Below, piece after piece: positions 1 through 12,331 of a stretch of 64,000 nt of DNA (positions are counted from its first letter, which is position 1; every line of letters begins with the position of its first letter). This stretch comes from Deinococcus sonorensis KR-87 (GTDB lineage Bacteria; Deinococcota; Deinococci; Deinococcales; Deinococcaceae). The stretch is from the NCBI RefSeq assembly GCF_040256395.1, contig NZ_CP158299.1:2013501-2077500 (forward strand). Direction: 5' to 3'. Under the pieces are notes generated by a model that searched no databases, was not told the DNA's origin, and was given only the letters and a program-made list of their open reading frames with translations. Both the position numbers and the translations under genes were made by a program.

Positions 1-238
1 TGAGCAGCGCCCCGTACCACAGCGGGAAGGTGGCGAAGATGGTCCCGGCGGCCAGGATCACCCACACCTCGTTGCCGTCCCAGAACGGACCGATGGTGCC
101 GATCATGGCCTTGCGCTCGCGCTCGTTGCGGGCCAGCAGCGGGCGCAGCAGGTCCACGCCGAAGTCGAAGCCCTCCAGGAAAAAGTAGATGGTGAAGCTG
201 ACCGCGATGATCCAGAACCACAGGTCCGCGAGCGTCAT
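1..238 (-). CDS. cydB: Cytochrome bd oxidase subunit II, 5' part only
   Basis: This is the amino-terminal 79 residues of CydB; the rest lies beyond the left edge. CydB pairs with CydA in the inner-membrane quinol oxidase that reduces oxygen to water. The visible part begins [11 protein letters not shown] and carries the family hallmarks [13 protein letters not shown] and [12 protein letters not shown], both conserved around the first two membrane helices. The ATG at 238 overlaps the cydA stop (ATGA), so the two are translationally coupled. It is the last visible gene of a cydDCAB operon. Confidence 0.95.
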   Translation of the reverse strand, partial: MTLADLWFWIIAVSFTIYFFLEGFDFGVDLLRPLLARNERERKAMIGTIGPFWDGNEVWVILAAGTIFATFPLWYGALL

Positions 239-1764
239 GCCTCACCGCCGTCGTAGCGGGGAGCCGGCAGGCCTTCGGCTTCCACGTCCGGCCGGTGCAG
301 GCCGGCGGTGGCGGTGCGGGTCAGCAGGAACACGTCCAGTCCGATCAGCAGCAGGTACACGATCCAGAACGACACCAGGCTCACCAGCACCACGCCGGGG
401 GCCAGCGGACTCACCGCGTTGGCGGTCAGCAGCTGTCCCTGCACGATCCACGGCTGGCGGCCCATCTCGGTGGTGATGAACCCGCTGAAGTTAGCAATAT
501 GCGGAATCAGCGGCATGAACAGCAGGCCGGTCAGGTACAGCGGCGCGCCGGTCAGGCGCCCCTTGCGCCACAGCCACAGCCCCCACACCACCATGCCCAG
601 CATCAGCAGGCCGCAGCCGACCATGATCCGGAAGGCCCAGTACACCGGCCAGACCGGCGGAATGTAGTTGCCGGGACCGTACTTGGCCTGGTACTCCTTC
701 TGCAGGTCGTGCAGGCCGGTCACGCCACCGGTGGGGCGGTTGTAGGCCAGGATCGAGCCCACGTAGGGAATTTCCAGGTTGAACAGGTTGCGCCCCTCGC
801 GGTTGCTGGGCAGCGCGATCAGACTCTCGGGCGTCTGGCCGGTGGTGGTGTCCCAGATGGCCTCGAAGGCCGCGAACTTCATCGGCTGGTCCCGCCGGGC
901 ACTCTGGCCCTGCAGGTGGCCCACCGCGATCACCCCGAAGGTCCCGATGGCCGCGATGACCAGCCCCACCTTCATGGCCGCCAGGAAGTGGCCGCGCTCA
1001 CTGGCATGCTGCTGACGGCCCGCCTGATCGTCCCCGGCCTGACGCAGACCCTGGGCGTTGTGCTGCGGGCCCCGGGTGGTAAGCGGGGTCTGCTGCGGGC
1101 GCGGGGTGTGGGTACGCACCGTGCGCTCCCCGCGCCGCAGGTGGTAGGCACTCACGCCCAGCACGAAGAAGGCCGCGATGGTGAGCCCGGCGAACCAGAT
1201 GTGGAAGAACCACGACCAGCCCTTGGGGTTGGTCATGACGGCCCAGAAGCTGGTCATCAGCGCCTGTCCGTTCACCACCTCAAAGCCCACCGGGTGCTGC
1301 ATCCAGGCGTTGGCGATGATGATCCAGAAGGCGGAGATGGTGCTGCCGACCGCCACCAGCCAGATGCTGGCGAGGTTGGCCCACTTCGGCAGCCGGTCGC
1401 GGCCGAACCACCACAGCCCCAGGAAGGTGCTCTCCAGAAAGAAGGCCATCAGCACTTCCAGCGCCAGCGGCACCCCGAAGATGTTGCCCACGAAGTTGGA
1501 GAAGCCGGCCCAGTTCATGCCGAACTGGAACTCCTGCACGATGCCGGTCACGACGCCCACCGCGAAGTTGATCAGGAACAGGTGGCCGAAGAACTTGGTC
1601 AGGTCCTCGTACAGCTGGCTCTGCCGGGCGTAGGCCAGCGTCTGGAACACGGCGATGGTGATGGCCAGCCCCACCGTGAACGGCACGAAGAAGAAGTGGA
1701 AGATGTTGGTGGTGGCAAACTGGAAACGCGACAGATCAAGTGCGGTGAATCCCAGGGCATCCAT
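235..1764 (-). CDS. cydA: Cytochrome bd ubiquinol oxidase subunit I
   Basis: The 509-residue haem-bearing subunit of cytochrome bd oxidase. Likely haem ligands are His23 ([10 protein letters not shown]) and His188 (WFFHIWFAG), and the conserved [11 protein letters not shown] segment is present. The ATG at 1764 is preferred over an upstream in-frame start at 1803 because GGGAGG lies just before it and [16 protein letters not shown] matches the family amino terminus. Roughly residues 211-258 form a hydrophilic Arg/Gln/His-rich stretch between two membrane helices, longer than I expect there. It is separated from cydC by 88 bp holding a 9-bp hairpin, and overlaps cydB by 4 bp. Confidence 0.96.
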   Translation of the reverse strand: MDALGFTALDLSRFQFATTNIFHFFFVPFTVGLAITIAVFQTLAYARQSQLYEDLTKFFGHLFLINFAVGVVTGIVQEFQFGMNWAGFSNFVGNIFGVPLALEVLMAFFLESTFLGLWWFGRDRLPKWANLASIWLVAVGSTISAFWIIIANAWMQHPVGFEVVNGQALMTSFWAVMTNPKGWSWFFHIWFAGLTIAAFFVLGVSAYHLRRGERTVRTHTPRPQQTPLTTRGPQHNAQGLRQAGDDQAGRQQHASERGHFLAAMKVGLVIAAIGTFGVIAVGHLQGQSARRDQPMKFAAFEAIWDTTTGQTPESLIALPSNREGRNLFNLEIPYVGSILAYNRPTGGVTGLHDLQKEYQAKYGPGNYIPPVWPVYWAFRIMVGCGLLMLGMVVWGLWLWRKGRLTGAPLYLTGLLFMPLIPHIANFSGFITTEMGRQPWIVQGQLLTANAVSPLAPGVVLVSLVSFWIVYLLLIGLDVFLLTRTATAGLHRPDVEAEGLPAPRYDGGEA

Positions 1765-1792
1765 GAAACCTCCCGGCACCGTGCTCGGGTGC

Positions 1793-1822
1793 CCTGTGCC
1801 CATCTTGTCCTGAGGGCACAGG
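1793..1822 (-). other. Intercistronic hairpin between cydC and cydA
   Basis: CCTGTGCCC (1793-1801) and GGGCACAGG (1814-1822) pair perfectly over 9 bp around a 12-nt loop. No T-run follows on the minus strand. It may mark RNA processing or partial termination that separates oxidase subunit expression from the ABC transporter genes. Confidence 0.45.
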
Positions 1823-1852
1823 ACGGATGACCTTCCGGTCCTGAGCGTCCGT

Positions 1853-3462
<1,610 letters not shown>

Positions 3463-3466
<4 letters not shown>

Positions 3467-5097
3467 CGGGTCAGCTCCTGCGGCAGCTCCAGCTGTCCGG
3501 CCCGCAGCACCGCCTGCTGGAAGCCGGCCGGCACGTCGCGGTGCGTGACCAAGAGCACCGTGCGGCCCTTCAGGTGCGGGGTCAGCCGGGCGAGCAGGGC
3601 GCGTTCCGACAGCGGGTCCAGCTGGGCCAGCGGTTCGTCCAGCAGCAGCACCGGGGCCGGGCTCAACAGGGCGCGGGCCAGCGCCAGCCGGTGCCGCTCC
3701 CCGCCGCTCAGCGGGTGCCCGTCCTCCGCAATCTGCCGGTCGAGCGGGGTGGTCAGGTCCACCAGGGCCAGCAGCCGCAGCAGCTCCGGATCGGGGGCGT
3801 CCGGGGCCACCCGCCGCAGGTTGTCGCGGACCGTGCCGTGCAGGAAGCGCGGACGCTGCGTCACCAGCGGGGCCGCCTGCCGCCAGCGGTCCAGGTCGTA
3901 TTCCGGCAGTGGATGCCCGTTCAGCAGCAGCTCGCCGCCGAACGGCAGGTAGCCGAGCAGCGTGTGCAGCAGGGTGGTCTTGCCGGCGCCGCTCTCGCCG
4001 GTCAGCGCCAGATGGGTGCCGGGCGGCAGGTCCAGCGAGAGGTCCTGCAGCAGCTCGCGTCCGGCCAGGTGCACCTGCAGGTGGTGCAGCCGCAGGTGCG
4101 GCCGCGCAGGCACCGACCGGTCCCCGGTGACCCTGGGCGCGGTCCCGAGCAGGGCATACAGGCGGCCGGCGGCCGGTTCCGCCTCCAGCGTGGCATGGCG
4201 GTCGGTGCCCAGCTGCCGCAGCGGTCCGAAGATCTCAGGCGTGATCATCAGCACCGCCAGCGCCACCGGAAAGCCCAATTTCGCCTCGAACAGTCGGATG
4301 CCCACCGTCACCGCCACCAGCGCCACGCTGAGGGTGGCAGCCAGGTCCAGCACAAAGCCGTTCAGGAACGCCAGGCGCAGCACGCCCAGGGTGGCCTGCT
4401 GGTAGCGCTCGGCCTCCAGTGTCAGCTGCCGGGCGTGGCCCTGCTCCGCGCCGTAGGCCCGCAGGGTGGGCAGCGCCCGCAGCGCCCCGCTGAGCCGCTC
4501 GCCCAGGCGGGTCAGCTGCGCCCACTGCCGCTCCGCCAGTCCGGCGGCCGCCAGCCCCACCAGCCACAGGAACACCACTGCCAGCGGGACCGTGATCGCC
4601 ACCACCAGGGCGCTCAGCGGGTCCAGCAGCAGCAGCGTCGCCACGCCGCCCAGCGCGTACACGCCCGCGTGGGCGCTGCCGGTCAGCACCCGCGCCAGAT
4701 AGGGCTGCAGCCGGTCCAGGCCAGTCAGGGCGGTGGTGGCCAGCTCGGCGCCCCGCTCGCCGGTCAGGCTGCCGGGCCCCAGGCGGGTCAGCACCGCCGT
4801 GAGCTGCTCACGCAGGCGGTCCACCGTGGCGGCCGCCAGCGTGCTGCCCAGGCCCTCGCGCAGCGCCGAGATCACAGCGCGCGCCAGCAGCAGCCCGGCC
4901 ACCCGGAGCAGCAGCGGGGCCAGCGGTTCGGCCGCCGGCCCGCCAAAGGCCAGCCGGTCCACGGCCCGCGCCACCAGGATCCACGCGGCCACGGTGAGCC
5001 CCCCCTGAACAGCGCTCAGCAGCGTGCCGAGCAGCAGGGCGCGGCGGGCCAGCGGTTCGCGCTGGAGCCGCCGCAGGGGAGAGGGAGCCGCGCGCAT
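3463..5097 (-). CDS. cydD: Heterodimeric ABC exporter CydD (cytochrome bd assembly)
   Basis: A 544-residue partner of CydC with a membrane domain followed by an ATPase: Walker A GESGAGKTT, signature LSGGERHRLAL, Walker B LLLDEPLAQLD. First gene of the cydDCAB operon. The ATG at 5097 begins MRAAPSPLRRLQ. No strong Shine-Dalgarno precedes it; a TGATAA-like -10 close to the ATG and a CATGTC/GACATG palindrome just upstream are the only control signals seen. Confidence 0.9.
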
Positions 5098-5110
5098 AGG
5101 CTCTGCTTAT

Positions 5111-5130
5111 CATGTCGGCCCCGGGACATG
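5111..5130. promoter_or_regulatory. Palindrome upstream of cydD, possible operator
   Basis: CATGTC (5111-5116) and GACATG (5125-5130) form a 6-bp inverted repeat with an 8-nt spacer, 14 bp before the cydD start. Its position fits an operator for the bd oxidase operon; the binding protein is unknown. Confidence 0.3.
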
Positions 5131-5152
5131 TGGGCGCAGGGCGGCAAAACCC

Positions 5153-5171
5153 GGCGGCGGAGACCGCCACC
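5153..5171 (-). terminator. Hairpin after the P450 gene
   Basis: On the minus strand GGTGGCGG pairs with CCGCCGCC (one G-T pair) around a 3-nt loop, followed by GGGTTTTG. It lies just past the P450 stop and is a weak terminator candidate. Confidence 0.4.
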
Positions 5172-5183
5172 GATGCTGTTTGT

Positions 5184-6512
5184 CTACCTCGCCGTCACCC
5201 GCATTAGGGCCGGGCCGGCGGGGCGCAGCGTCACGCTCGGCTGCAGGCGCAGCGGGCCCAGCGGGGTCAGGCGGTGGTGTTTCAGGCTCAGCCCGGCGAT
5301 GATGGCCGCCTCCATCAGCGCGAAGTTGTTGCCGATGCAGCCGCGCGGCCCCGCTCCGAACGGCAGGTAGGCGTGGCTGTGCCGCTCGCCCTTCTCCAGA
5401 AACCGTTCCGGGCGGAACTGCAGCGGCTCCTCCCAGAAATCCGGGTGGCGGTGAATCACATACGGGCTGATCATCACCGCGCTGCCGGGGGTCACGCGGT
5501 AGCCGAGCAGCTGGTCCTCCTGCAGCGCCTCGCGCGGAATGGTCCAGGCGGGCGGCGACAGGCGCAGCGCCTCGTGGATGCACGCCATCAGGTACGGCAG
5601 CGTCCGCACGCTGTCGGCCCCGATGCCGGGCGCGGCGTCCAGTTCTGCCTCCACCCGGGCCAGCACGGCCGGGTGGTCGCCCAGGAACCAGAACAGCGAG
5701 GTGAGCAGCGAGGCGGTGGTCTCGTGGCCCGCCAGGAACAGCGTCATCACCTCGTCGCGCAGCTGCTGGTCGTCCATGCGGCCGTCCTCGCCGGTCGCCT
5801 CGATCAGCATGCCCAGCAGGTCGTCACCGCCCTCCGGCCCGGCCCGTCGCGCCTCGATCAGGCTGTGCACCACCCGGTCCAGCTCGGCGGCCGCCCGCTG
5901 CGCCTGACGCTCCCTGGGGGTGGGCAGCGGCGGCCGGTCGCTCACCGCGCGGGTGCGCCGGATGCCGCGGTCCAGCACCGCCGGCATCGAGCGCTCCACG
6001 GCCTTCAGGTCCTCCGGCGCGATCTGCGCTCCGAACAGGGCGCGGGCCACCACGCTGAGGGTCAGGCTGGTCATGCCGCTGCCCAGGTCCAGCGGGGCGC
6101 CGCTGTGGGCGGCCCCGTGCAGCTGCGGCAGCCACTGCTCTTCCGTGACCTGCTGCATGCCCAGGGCCATACGCGCCAGCCGCTCGCGGTGGAAGGCCGG
6201 CTGGGCCAGCCGCCGCTGCCGCAGCCAGAAGTCCCCCTCGGAATTGAGCAGACCGTTGCCGAGCAGTTCGCGGATCTTCTGGATGCCGCGCCCCTTGCGG
6301 TAGTTGCGGGCGTTGTCTAGCATCACGTGCTTCACACTGGCCGGGTCCGAGAGCAGCAGGATGCGCCGGCCGGCCACCGGCAGCGTCACGAAGTCCCCGA
6401 AATTCTCCCGGGCCCACACGAACAGCCCCGGCGCGTCGCGGCGCAGCTGGGGCAACACACCGAGGTAGGGCAGACCGCGCGGGCCGGGGGCAAAGCCGAT
6501 GGAGGTGGGCAT
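5184..6512 (-). CDS. Cytochrome P450
   Basis: A 442-residue haem-thiolate monooxygenase. Visible marks are the I-helix oxygen-binding AGHETTASLL, the K-helix EALRLSPP, and the haem loop FGAGPRGCIGNNFA whose cysteine is the axial ligand. It is soluble, with no membrane anchor. No ferredoxin or reductase gene is nearby, so the electron donor and substrate cannot be inferred. The start is ATG 6512: TATACT ends exactly 6 nt upstream, so the mRNA is probably leaderless and no ribosome binding site is expected. It lies downstream of cydDCAB's promoter region but has its own promoter. Confidence 0.93.
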   Translation of the reverse strand: MPTSIGFAPGPRGLPYLGVLPQLRRDAPGLFVWARENFGDFVTLPVAGRRILLLSDPASVKHVMLDNARNYRKGRGIQKIRELLGNGLLNSEGDFWLRQRRLAQPAFHRERLARMALGMQQVTEEQWLPQLHGAAHSGAPLDLGSGMTSLTLSVVARALFGAQIAPEDLKAVERSMPAVLDRGIRRTRAVSDRPPLPTPRERQAQRAAAELDRVVHSLIEARRAGPEGGDDLLGMLIEATGEDGRMDDQQLRDEVMTLFLAGHETTASLLTSLFWFLGDHPAVLARVEAELDAAPGIGADSVRTLPYLMACIHEALRLSPPAWTIPREALQEDQLLGYRVTPGSAVMISPYVIHRHPDFWEEPLQFRPERFLEKGERHSHAYLPFGAGPRGCIGNNFALMEAAIIAGLSLKHHRLTPLGPLRLQPSVTLRPAGPALMRVTAR

Positions 6513-6518
6513 GGACCG

Positions 6519-6524
6519 AGTATA
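6519..6524 (-). promoter_or_regulatory. -10 box TATACT of P450 gene
   Basis: TATACT on the minus strand, 6 nt before ATG 6512, which places the transcription start at the start codon. Confidence 0.65.
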
Positions 6525-6533
6525 GAATTCCCG

Positions 6534-7700
6534 CTACAGCAGTGCCCAGCCGGTCAGCGCCGACAGCAGCACCACCAGCCAGGGCGGCAGCCGCCCGTAC
6601 TCCAGCGCCGCGTACAGCCCCAGCACCACGGCGAAGTCCAGCGTGCCGGTGACGGCGCTGGTGAAGACCGGGGTATACAGCGCGGCCAGCAGCAGGCCCA
6701 CCACCCCGGCGTTCACGCCGCGCAGCGCCCGCCGCACCGCCGGGCGGGTCCTGAGCCGGTTCCAGAACGGCAGGGCGCCCGCCACCAGCAGGAACGACGG
6801 CAGAAAGACGCTCACCAGGGCGAGCGCCGCTCCGGCCAGGGGCGGCAGACCGGTGCGGGCCACGGCCCCCAGGTAGGCGCTGAAACTGAACAGCGGTCCG
6901 GGCACCGCCTGGGTCGCGCCGTAGCCGGCCAGGAAGCGCTCATGCGACACCCAGCCGCTCACGGCGGTTTCCAGCAGCGGCAGGACCACGTGGCCGCCGC
7001 CGAACACCAGCGCTCCAGCCCGGTAGAAGCCGTCGGCCACGGCCAGGACCGGGCCGCCAAACGCGGCGCGCAGCAGGGGCAGGCCTGCCAGCAGGGCCGC
7101 GAACATGCCGAGCAGCGCGGCGCCGGTTCGGCGCGGCAGCTTCACCGGCAACAGGTCATCGCCCGGCGGGGAGCCGGCGTCCAGCCAGCGCCAGCCGATC
7201 AGCCCGGTCAGCACGATTGCCAGCACCTGCGCCCAGCTGAACGGCAGCACCAGCACCAGCGTGGCAGCCCCCAGCGCCAGCGCGCCCCGGGCCCGGTCCG
7301 GGGTGAGCGTGCGGGCCATGCCCAGCACCGCCTGCGCCACCACCGCCACCGCCACCAGCTTCAAGCCGTGCAACCAGCCGGCGTGGTCCAGCGAGCTGCC
7401 GCGGACCAGCCACGCGAACAGCACCAGCAGCGCCGCGCTCGGCAGCGTGAAGCCCACCCAGGCAGCCAGCGCGCCCGGCAAGCCCGCCCGGCTGAGGCCC
7501 AGGGCCATGCCCACCTGAGAGGAGGCCGGCCCCGGCAGGAACTGACACAGCGCCACCAGGTCGGCGTAACTGTGTTCCGAAAGCCAGCCGCGCCGGGTCA
7601 CGAACTCGGTGCGGAAGTAGCCCAGGTGCGCCACCGGACCGCCGAAACTGGTCAGCCCCAGCCGCAGAAAGATCAGCAGAACCTCCAGGAAACGCGGCAC
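6534..7700 (-). CDS. chrA: CHR-family chromate transporter
   Basis: A membrane protein of about 388 residues made of two related halves, typical of full-length CHR proteins. The first half carries SFGGPVAHLGYFR and QFLPGPASSQVG; the second carries FGGGHVVLPLLE. Members export chromate by proton antiport, though many CHR homologues have untested substrates. The frame opens at ATG 7757, but that codon overlaps the ATG of the divergent gene at 7756. I prefer GTG 7700, which has TAGCCT 5 nt before it and still includes the conserved amino terminus (VPRFLEVLLIFLRLG). Confidence 0.85.
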   Translation of the reverse strand: MPRFLEVLLIFLRLGLTSFGGPVAHLGYFRTEFVTRRGWLSEHSYADLVALCQFLPGPASSQVGMALGLSRAGLPGALAAWVGFTLPSAALLVLFAWLVRGSSLDHAGWLHGLKLVAVAVVAQAVLGMARTLTPDRARGALALGAATLVLVLPFSWAQVLAIVLTGLIGWRWLDAGSPPGDDLLPVKLPRRTGAALLGMFAALLAGLPLLRAAFGGPVLAVADGFYRAGALVFGGGHVVLPLLETAVSGWVSHERFLAGYGATQAVPGPLFSFSAYLGAVARTGLPPLAGAALALVSVFLPSFLLVAGALPFWNRLRTRPAVRRALRGVNAGVVGLLLAALYTPVFTSAVTGTLDFAVVLGLYAALEYGRLPPWLVVLLSALTGWALL

Positions 7701-7705
7701 GAGGC

Positions 7706-7711
7706 AGGCTA
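7706..7711 (-). promoter_or_regulatory. -10 box TAGCCT of chrA
   Basis: TAGCCT on the minus strand, 5 nt before GTG 7700; supports the shorter chrA start. Confidence 0.45.
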
Positions 7712-7743
7712 ACAGATGCGGTCGTCGCCCGGAGGCGCCCCGA

Positions 7744-7749
7744 TATACT
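7744..7749 (+). promoter_or_regulatory. -10 box TATACT of DUF1905 gene
   Basis: TATACT, 6 nt before ATG 7756. It lies inside the longest possible chrA frame. Confidence 0.65.
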
Positions 7750-7755
7750 TCGCTC

Positions 7756-8040
7756 ATGACCCTGGCGTTCAGCGGCGAACTGTGGTTCTGGAAGGGGCCG
7801 GCACCGTGGTATTTCGTGACGGTGCCGGAGGAGCAGTGCCAGGAGCTGCAGGCGGTCTCGAAGATTGTGACCTACGGCTGGGGCATGATTCCGGTCACGG
7901 TGCAGATCGGGGCCACCCGCTGGAAAACGTCGCTGTGGCCCAAGGAGGGGCGCTATCTGGTGCCGGTCAAGGCCACGGTCCGCAAGGCCGAGCAGCTGGA
8001 GGAGGGCCAGACGGTGACGGTCCAGCTGCAGCCGGAGTGA
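7756..8040 (+). CDS. DUF1905 domain protein
   Basis: A 94-residue cytosolic protein matching the DUF1905 fold along its full length: an amino-terminal FSGELWFWKG, central YGWGMIPVTVQIG and TRWKTSLWPKEGRYLVPVK. The family is a small beta-barrel of unknown biochemical function. The start is ATG 7756, leaderless by the TATACT 6 nt upstream. It is divergent from chrA and 37 bp upstream of the histidine phosphatase. Confidence 0.8.
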   Translation: MTLAFSGELWFWKGPAPWYFVTVPEEQCQELQAVSKIVTYGWGMIPVTVQIGATRWKTSLWPKEGRYLVPVKATVRKAEQLEEGQTVTVQLQPE

Positions 8041-8077
8041 GGCGCGACCGGCCGGGGCTATATGGAAGCGGGCCGGC

Positions 8078-8767
8078 ATGCAGCTGCTGCTGATTCGTCA
8101 TGCCCAGTCCAGCAACAACCGGCTGGAGGGCCACCCGGAGTATCTTCAGGGTCGCCTGGCCGATCCGCCGCTGACCCGGCTGGGGCATCAGCAGGCGCAG
8201 TGGCTGGCGGAGTGGGCCGCCGGGGACGAGGTGGGCCGGCGCGTCACGCACCTCTACACCAGCCTGATGACCCGCGCGGTGCAGACGGCGGCGCCGCTGG
8301 CCAGCGCGCTGGGGCTGGAGGTGCACGGACTGACGGAGGCCTATGAGTGCGGAGGCCTGACCACCGGTCCGGCGGGCGGCTTCACGCCGGTGGCGGGCCG
8401 CCCCCACGCCTCGCTGCTGCAGGACTGCCCGGCCCTGCGGTGGCCAGAAACGCTGCAGGGCCAGCCGTGGGACGGTGGCGCGGAACCGTGGGACGCGGCG
8501 CGTTTTGCGGCGCGGGCCGCCCAGGTCGTGGCGAAACTTCAGGCGACTGCCGACCGGGCCGAGGTGGTGGCGCTCGTCACCCACCACGATTTCGCCCAGT
8601 ATCTGCTGGCGGACCTGCTAGGACTGCCCCACGACGTGACCCGGACCTTCCGCCTCCAGAACACCGGCACGGCCCTCCTGGAGCTTGGCCCTGACGATGG
8701 GCGTCTGCGGACGCCGCTCTGGTTCAACCGGACCGGGCATCTCCCGCCGGAAGCGCTCACCGGCTGA
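8078..8767 (+). CDS. Histidine phosphatase family protein (phosphoglycerate mutase-like)
   Basis: A 229-residue member of the histidine phosphatase superfamily. The catalytic RHA motif (LLIRHAQSSNN) is at residues 6-13, the T-R-A-x-Q-T region follows at about residue 65, and the second catalytic histidine lies in VTHHDFAQ. The first motif is RHA rather than RHG, which is common in the superfamily. Substrate unknown. TATATG at 8059-8064 could be its -10 box. A strong hairpin ends the transcript at 8778-8816. Confidence 0.85.
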   Translation: MQLLLIRHAQSSNNRLEGHPEYLQGRLADPPLTRLGHQQAQWLAEWAAGDEVGRRVTHLYTSLMTRAVQTAAPLASALGLEVHGLTEAYECGGLTTGPAGGFTPVAGRPHASLLQDCPALRWPETLQGQPWDGGAEPWDAARFAARAAQVVAKLQATADRAEVVALVTHHDFAQYLLADLLGLPHDVTRTFRLQNTGTALLELGPDDGRLRTPLWFNRTGHLPPEALTG

Positions 8768-8777
8768 GCCTGCCCAA

Positions 8778-8816
8778 AAGGACACGCCCCCTGCTGGTCG
8801 CAGGGGGCGTGTCCTT
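8778..8816. terminator. Bidirectional terminator between phosphatase and clpB
   Basis: A 16-bp perfect stem (8778-8793 with 8801-8816) around a 7-nt loop. The arms begin AAGGACACG and end CGTGTCCTT, giving an A/T tail for both directions between two converging genes. Confidence 0.85.
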
Positions 8817-8827
8817 ACACCTTATGT

Positions 8828-11386
<2,559 letters not shown>

Positions 11387-11424
11387 GGCAGGGTCCTCCT
11401 CGGTCGGTCCTTCTCAATGACTCC

Positions 11425-11453
11425 ATTCTCCAACTTGAGTCAGGTATTGTCAA
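11425..11453 (-). promoter_or_regulatory. clpB promoter
   Basis: On the minus strand TTGACA (11448-11453), 17-nt spacer, GAGAAT (11425-11430). The -35 box is a perfect consensus and lies within the HAIR repeat. Confidence 0.75.
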
Positions 11454-11454
11454 G
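11434..11454. promoter_or_regulatory. HAIR operator (HspR binding site) at clpB
   Basis: Plus strand CTTGAGT, 7-nt spacer, TGTCAAG. This matches the HspR-associated inverted repeat CTTGAGT-N7-ACTCAAG with two mismatches in one arm. It covers the -35 box, so binding would block RNA polymerase until heat releases HspR. Confidence 0.8.
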
Positions 11455-11493
11455 TTTATTGAGCTTCATGGGAGGAAAAGAATGGCGGCCCCA

Positions 11494-11509
11494 GGCCGGA
11501 TCTCCGGCC
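11494..11509 (-). terminator. Hairpin after the glycerophosphodiesterase gene
   Basis: GGCCGGA/TCCGGCC, 7-bp arms separated by 2 nt, between the 3' end of the phosphodiesterase gene and the clpB promoter. No T-run follows; it may insulate clpB. Confidence 0.35.
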
Positions 11510-11523
11510 GAGGGAAAAGAACC

Positions 11524-12210
11524 TCAGCGGGTTCTGGCGCTCAGCAGCACGTCCGGCACATCGCCGATCAGGCCAGCCACGCCCAACCGGCTCAGCCGGC
11601 TCACTTCCGGCACGTCGTTCACGGTCCATGCATTCACCCGCCAGCCGTGCCGCCGGGCCACGTCCATCAGCGGACCGTCAATCAGGCTGTGGTGCGGGTG
11701 CAGCGCGGCCACATCCAGCCAGCGCCCGACCCGCGGCACCAGATCCAGCGGATAGCGGCGGTGGTACAGCAAGCCGCGTTCGAGTTCCGGCATCAGCTGT
11801 CGGGCCGCCCTCAGCTGCAGCGGCTGGAAACTGCTCAGGATCACCCGTCGTTGCAGGCCGTGCTGCCGGATGGCCTGACAGGTGCGGGCCACCCGGTCGT
11901 CCACCTGCGCCCCCTCAAATTTGAGTTCCACGTTCAGGTACGCCCCGGTCTGGCTGGCCCAGGCCAGCACGTCTGCGAGCAGCGGGACCGGGTGCGGCTC
12001 CAGCTGGCTGCGGGTCAGGGTATTGAGCGGGCGGCCGTCCAGCAGCTCCAGATCGTGATGGACCACCAGCGTGCCGTCGAGGAGCCGCCGCACGTCCAGT
12101 TCCACACCGTCCAGACCGGCGTCCAGCGCCGCCTGAAAGCCAATCAGGGTGTTCTCGCGGTGCCTTCGGGGCGTGCCCCGGTGGCCGAGCAGCAGGGGAG
12201 CGGCAGACAT
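11524..12210 (-). CDS. Glycerophosphodiester phosphodiesterase
   Basis: A 228-residue GDPD enzyme that hydrolyses deacylated phospholipids to glycerol 3-phosphate and an alcohol. The HRG metal/catalytic motif opens the protein (LLGHRGTPRRHRENT), followed by DGVELDVR, LDGTLVVHHD and NVELKFEG, all conserved in the TIM barrel. No signal peptide, so it is cytoplasmic. The frame is open far upstream, but ATG 12210 is chosen because the HRG motif normally sits near the amino terminus and TATGCT lies 6 nt before it (leaderless). Confidence 0.9.
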   Translation of the reverse strand: MSAAPLLLGHRGTPRRHRENTLIGFQAALDAGLDGVELDVRRLLDGTLVVHHDLELLDGRPLNTLTRSQLEPHPVPLLADVLAWASQTGAYLNVELKFEGAQVDDRVARTCQAIRQHGLQRRVILSSFQPLQLRAARQLMPELERGLLYHRRYPLDLVPRVGRWLDVAALHPHHSLIDGPLMDVARRHGWRVNAWTVNDVPEVSRLSRLGVAGLIGDVPDVLLSARTR

Positions 12211-12216
12211 TTCGCC

Positions 12217-12222
12217 AGCATA
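12217..12222 (-). promoter_or_regulatory. -10 box TATGCT of the phosphodiesterase gene
   Basis: TATGCT on the minus strand, 6 nt before ATG 12210. Confidence 0.55.
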
Positions 12223-12331
12223 CGGTCCGGTCGTGGCGTCCACGTCAGCATTTCGTTTGTCTCGTGACCGAATGATTGGACGCGGCGGTGTTATCGTGAG
12301 GGCCGATTTCACAACCCTGGAGGACCCACCC

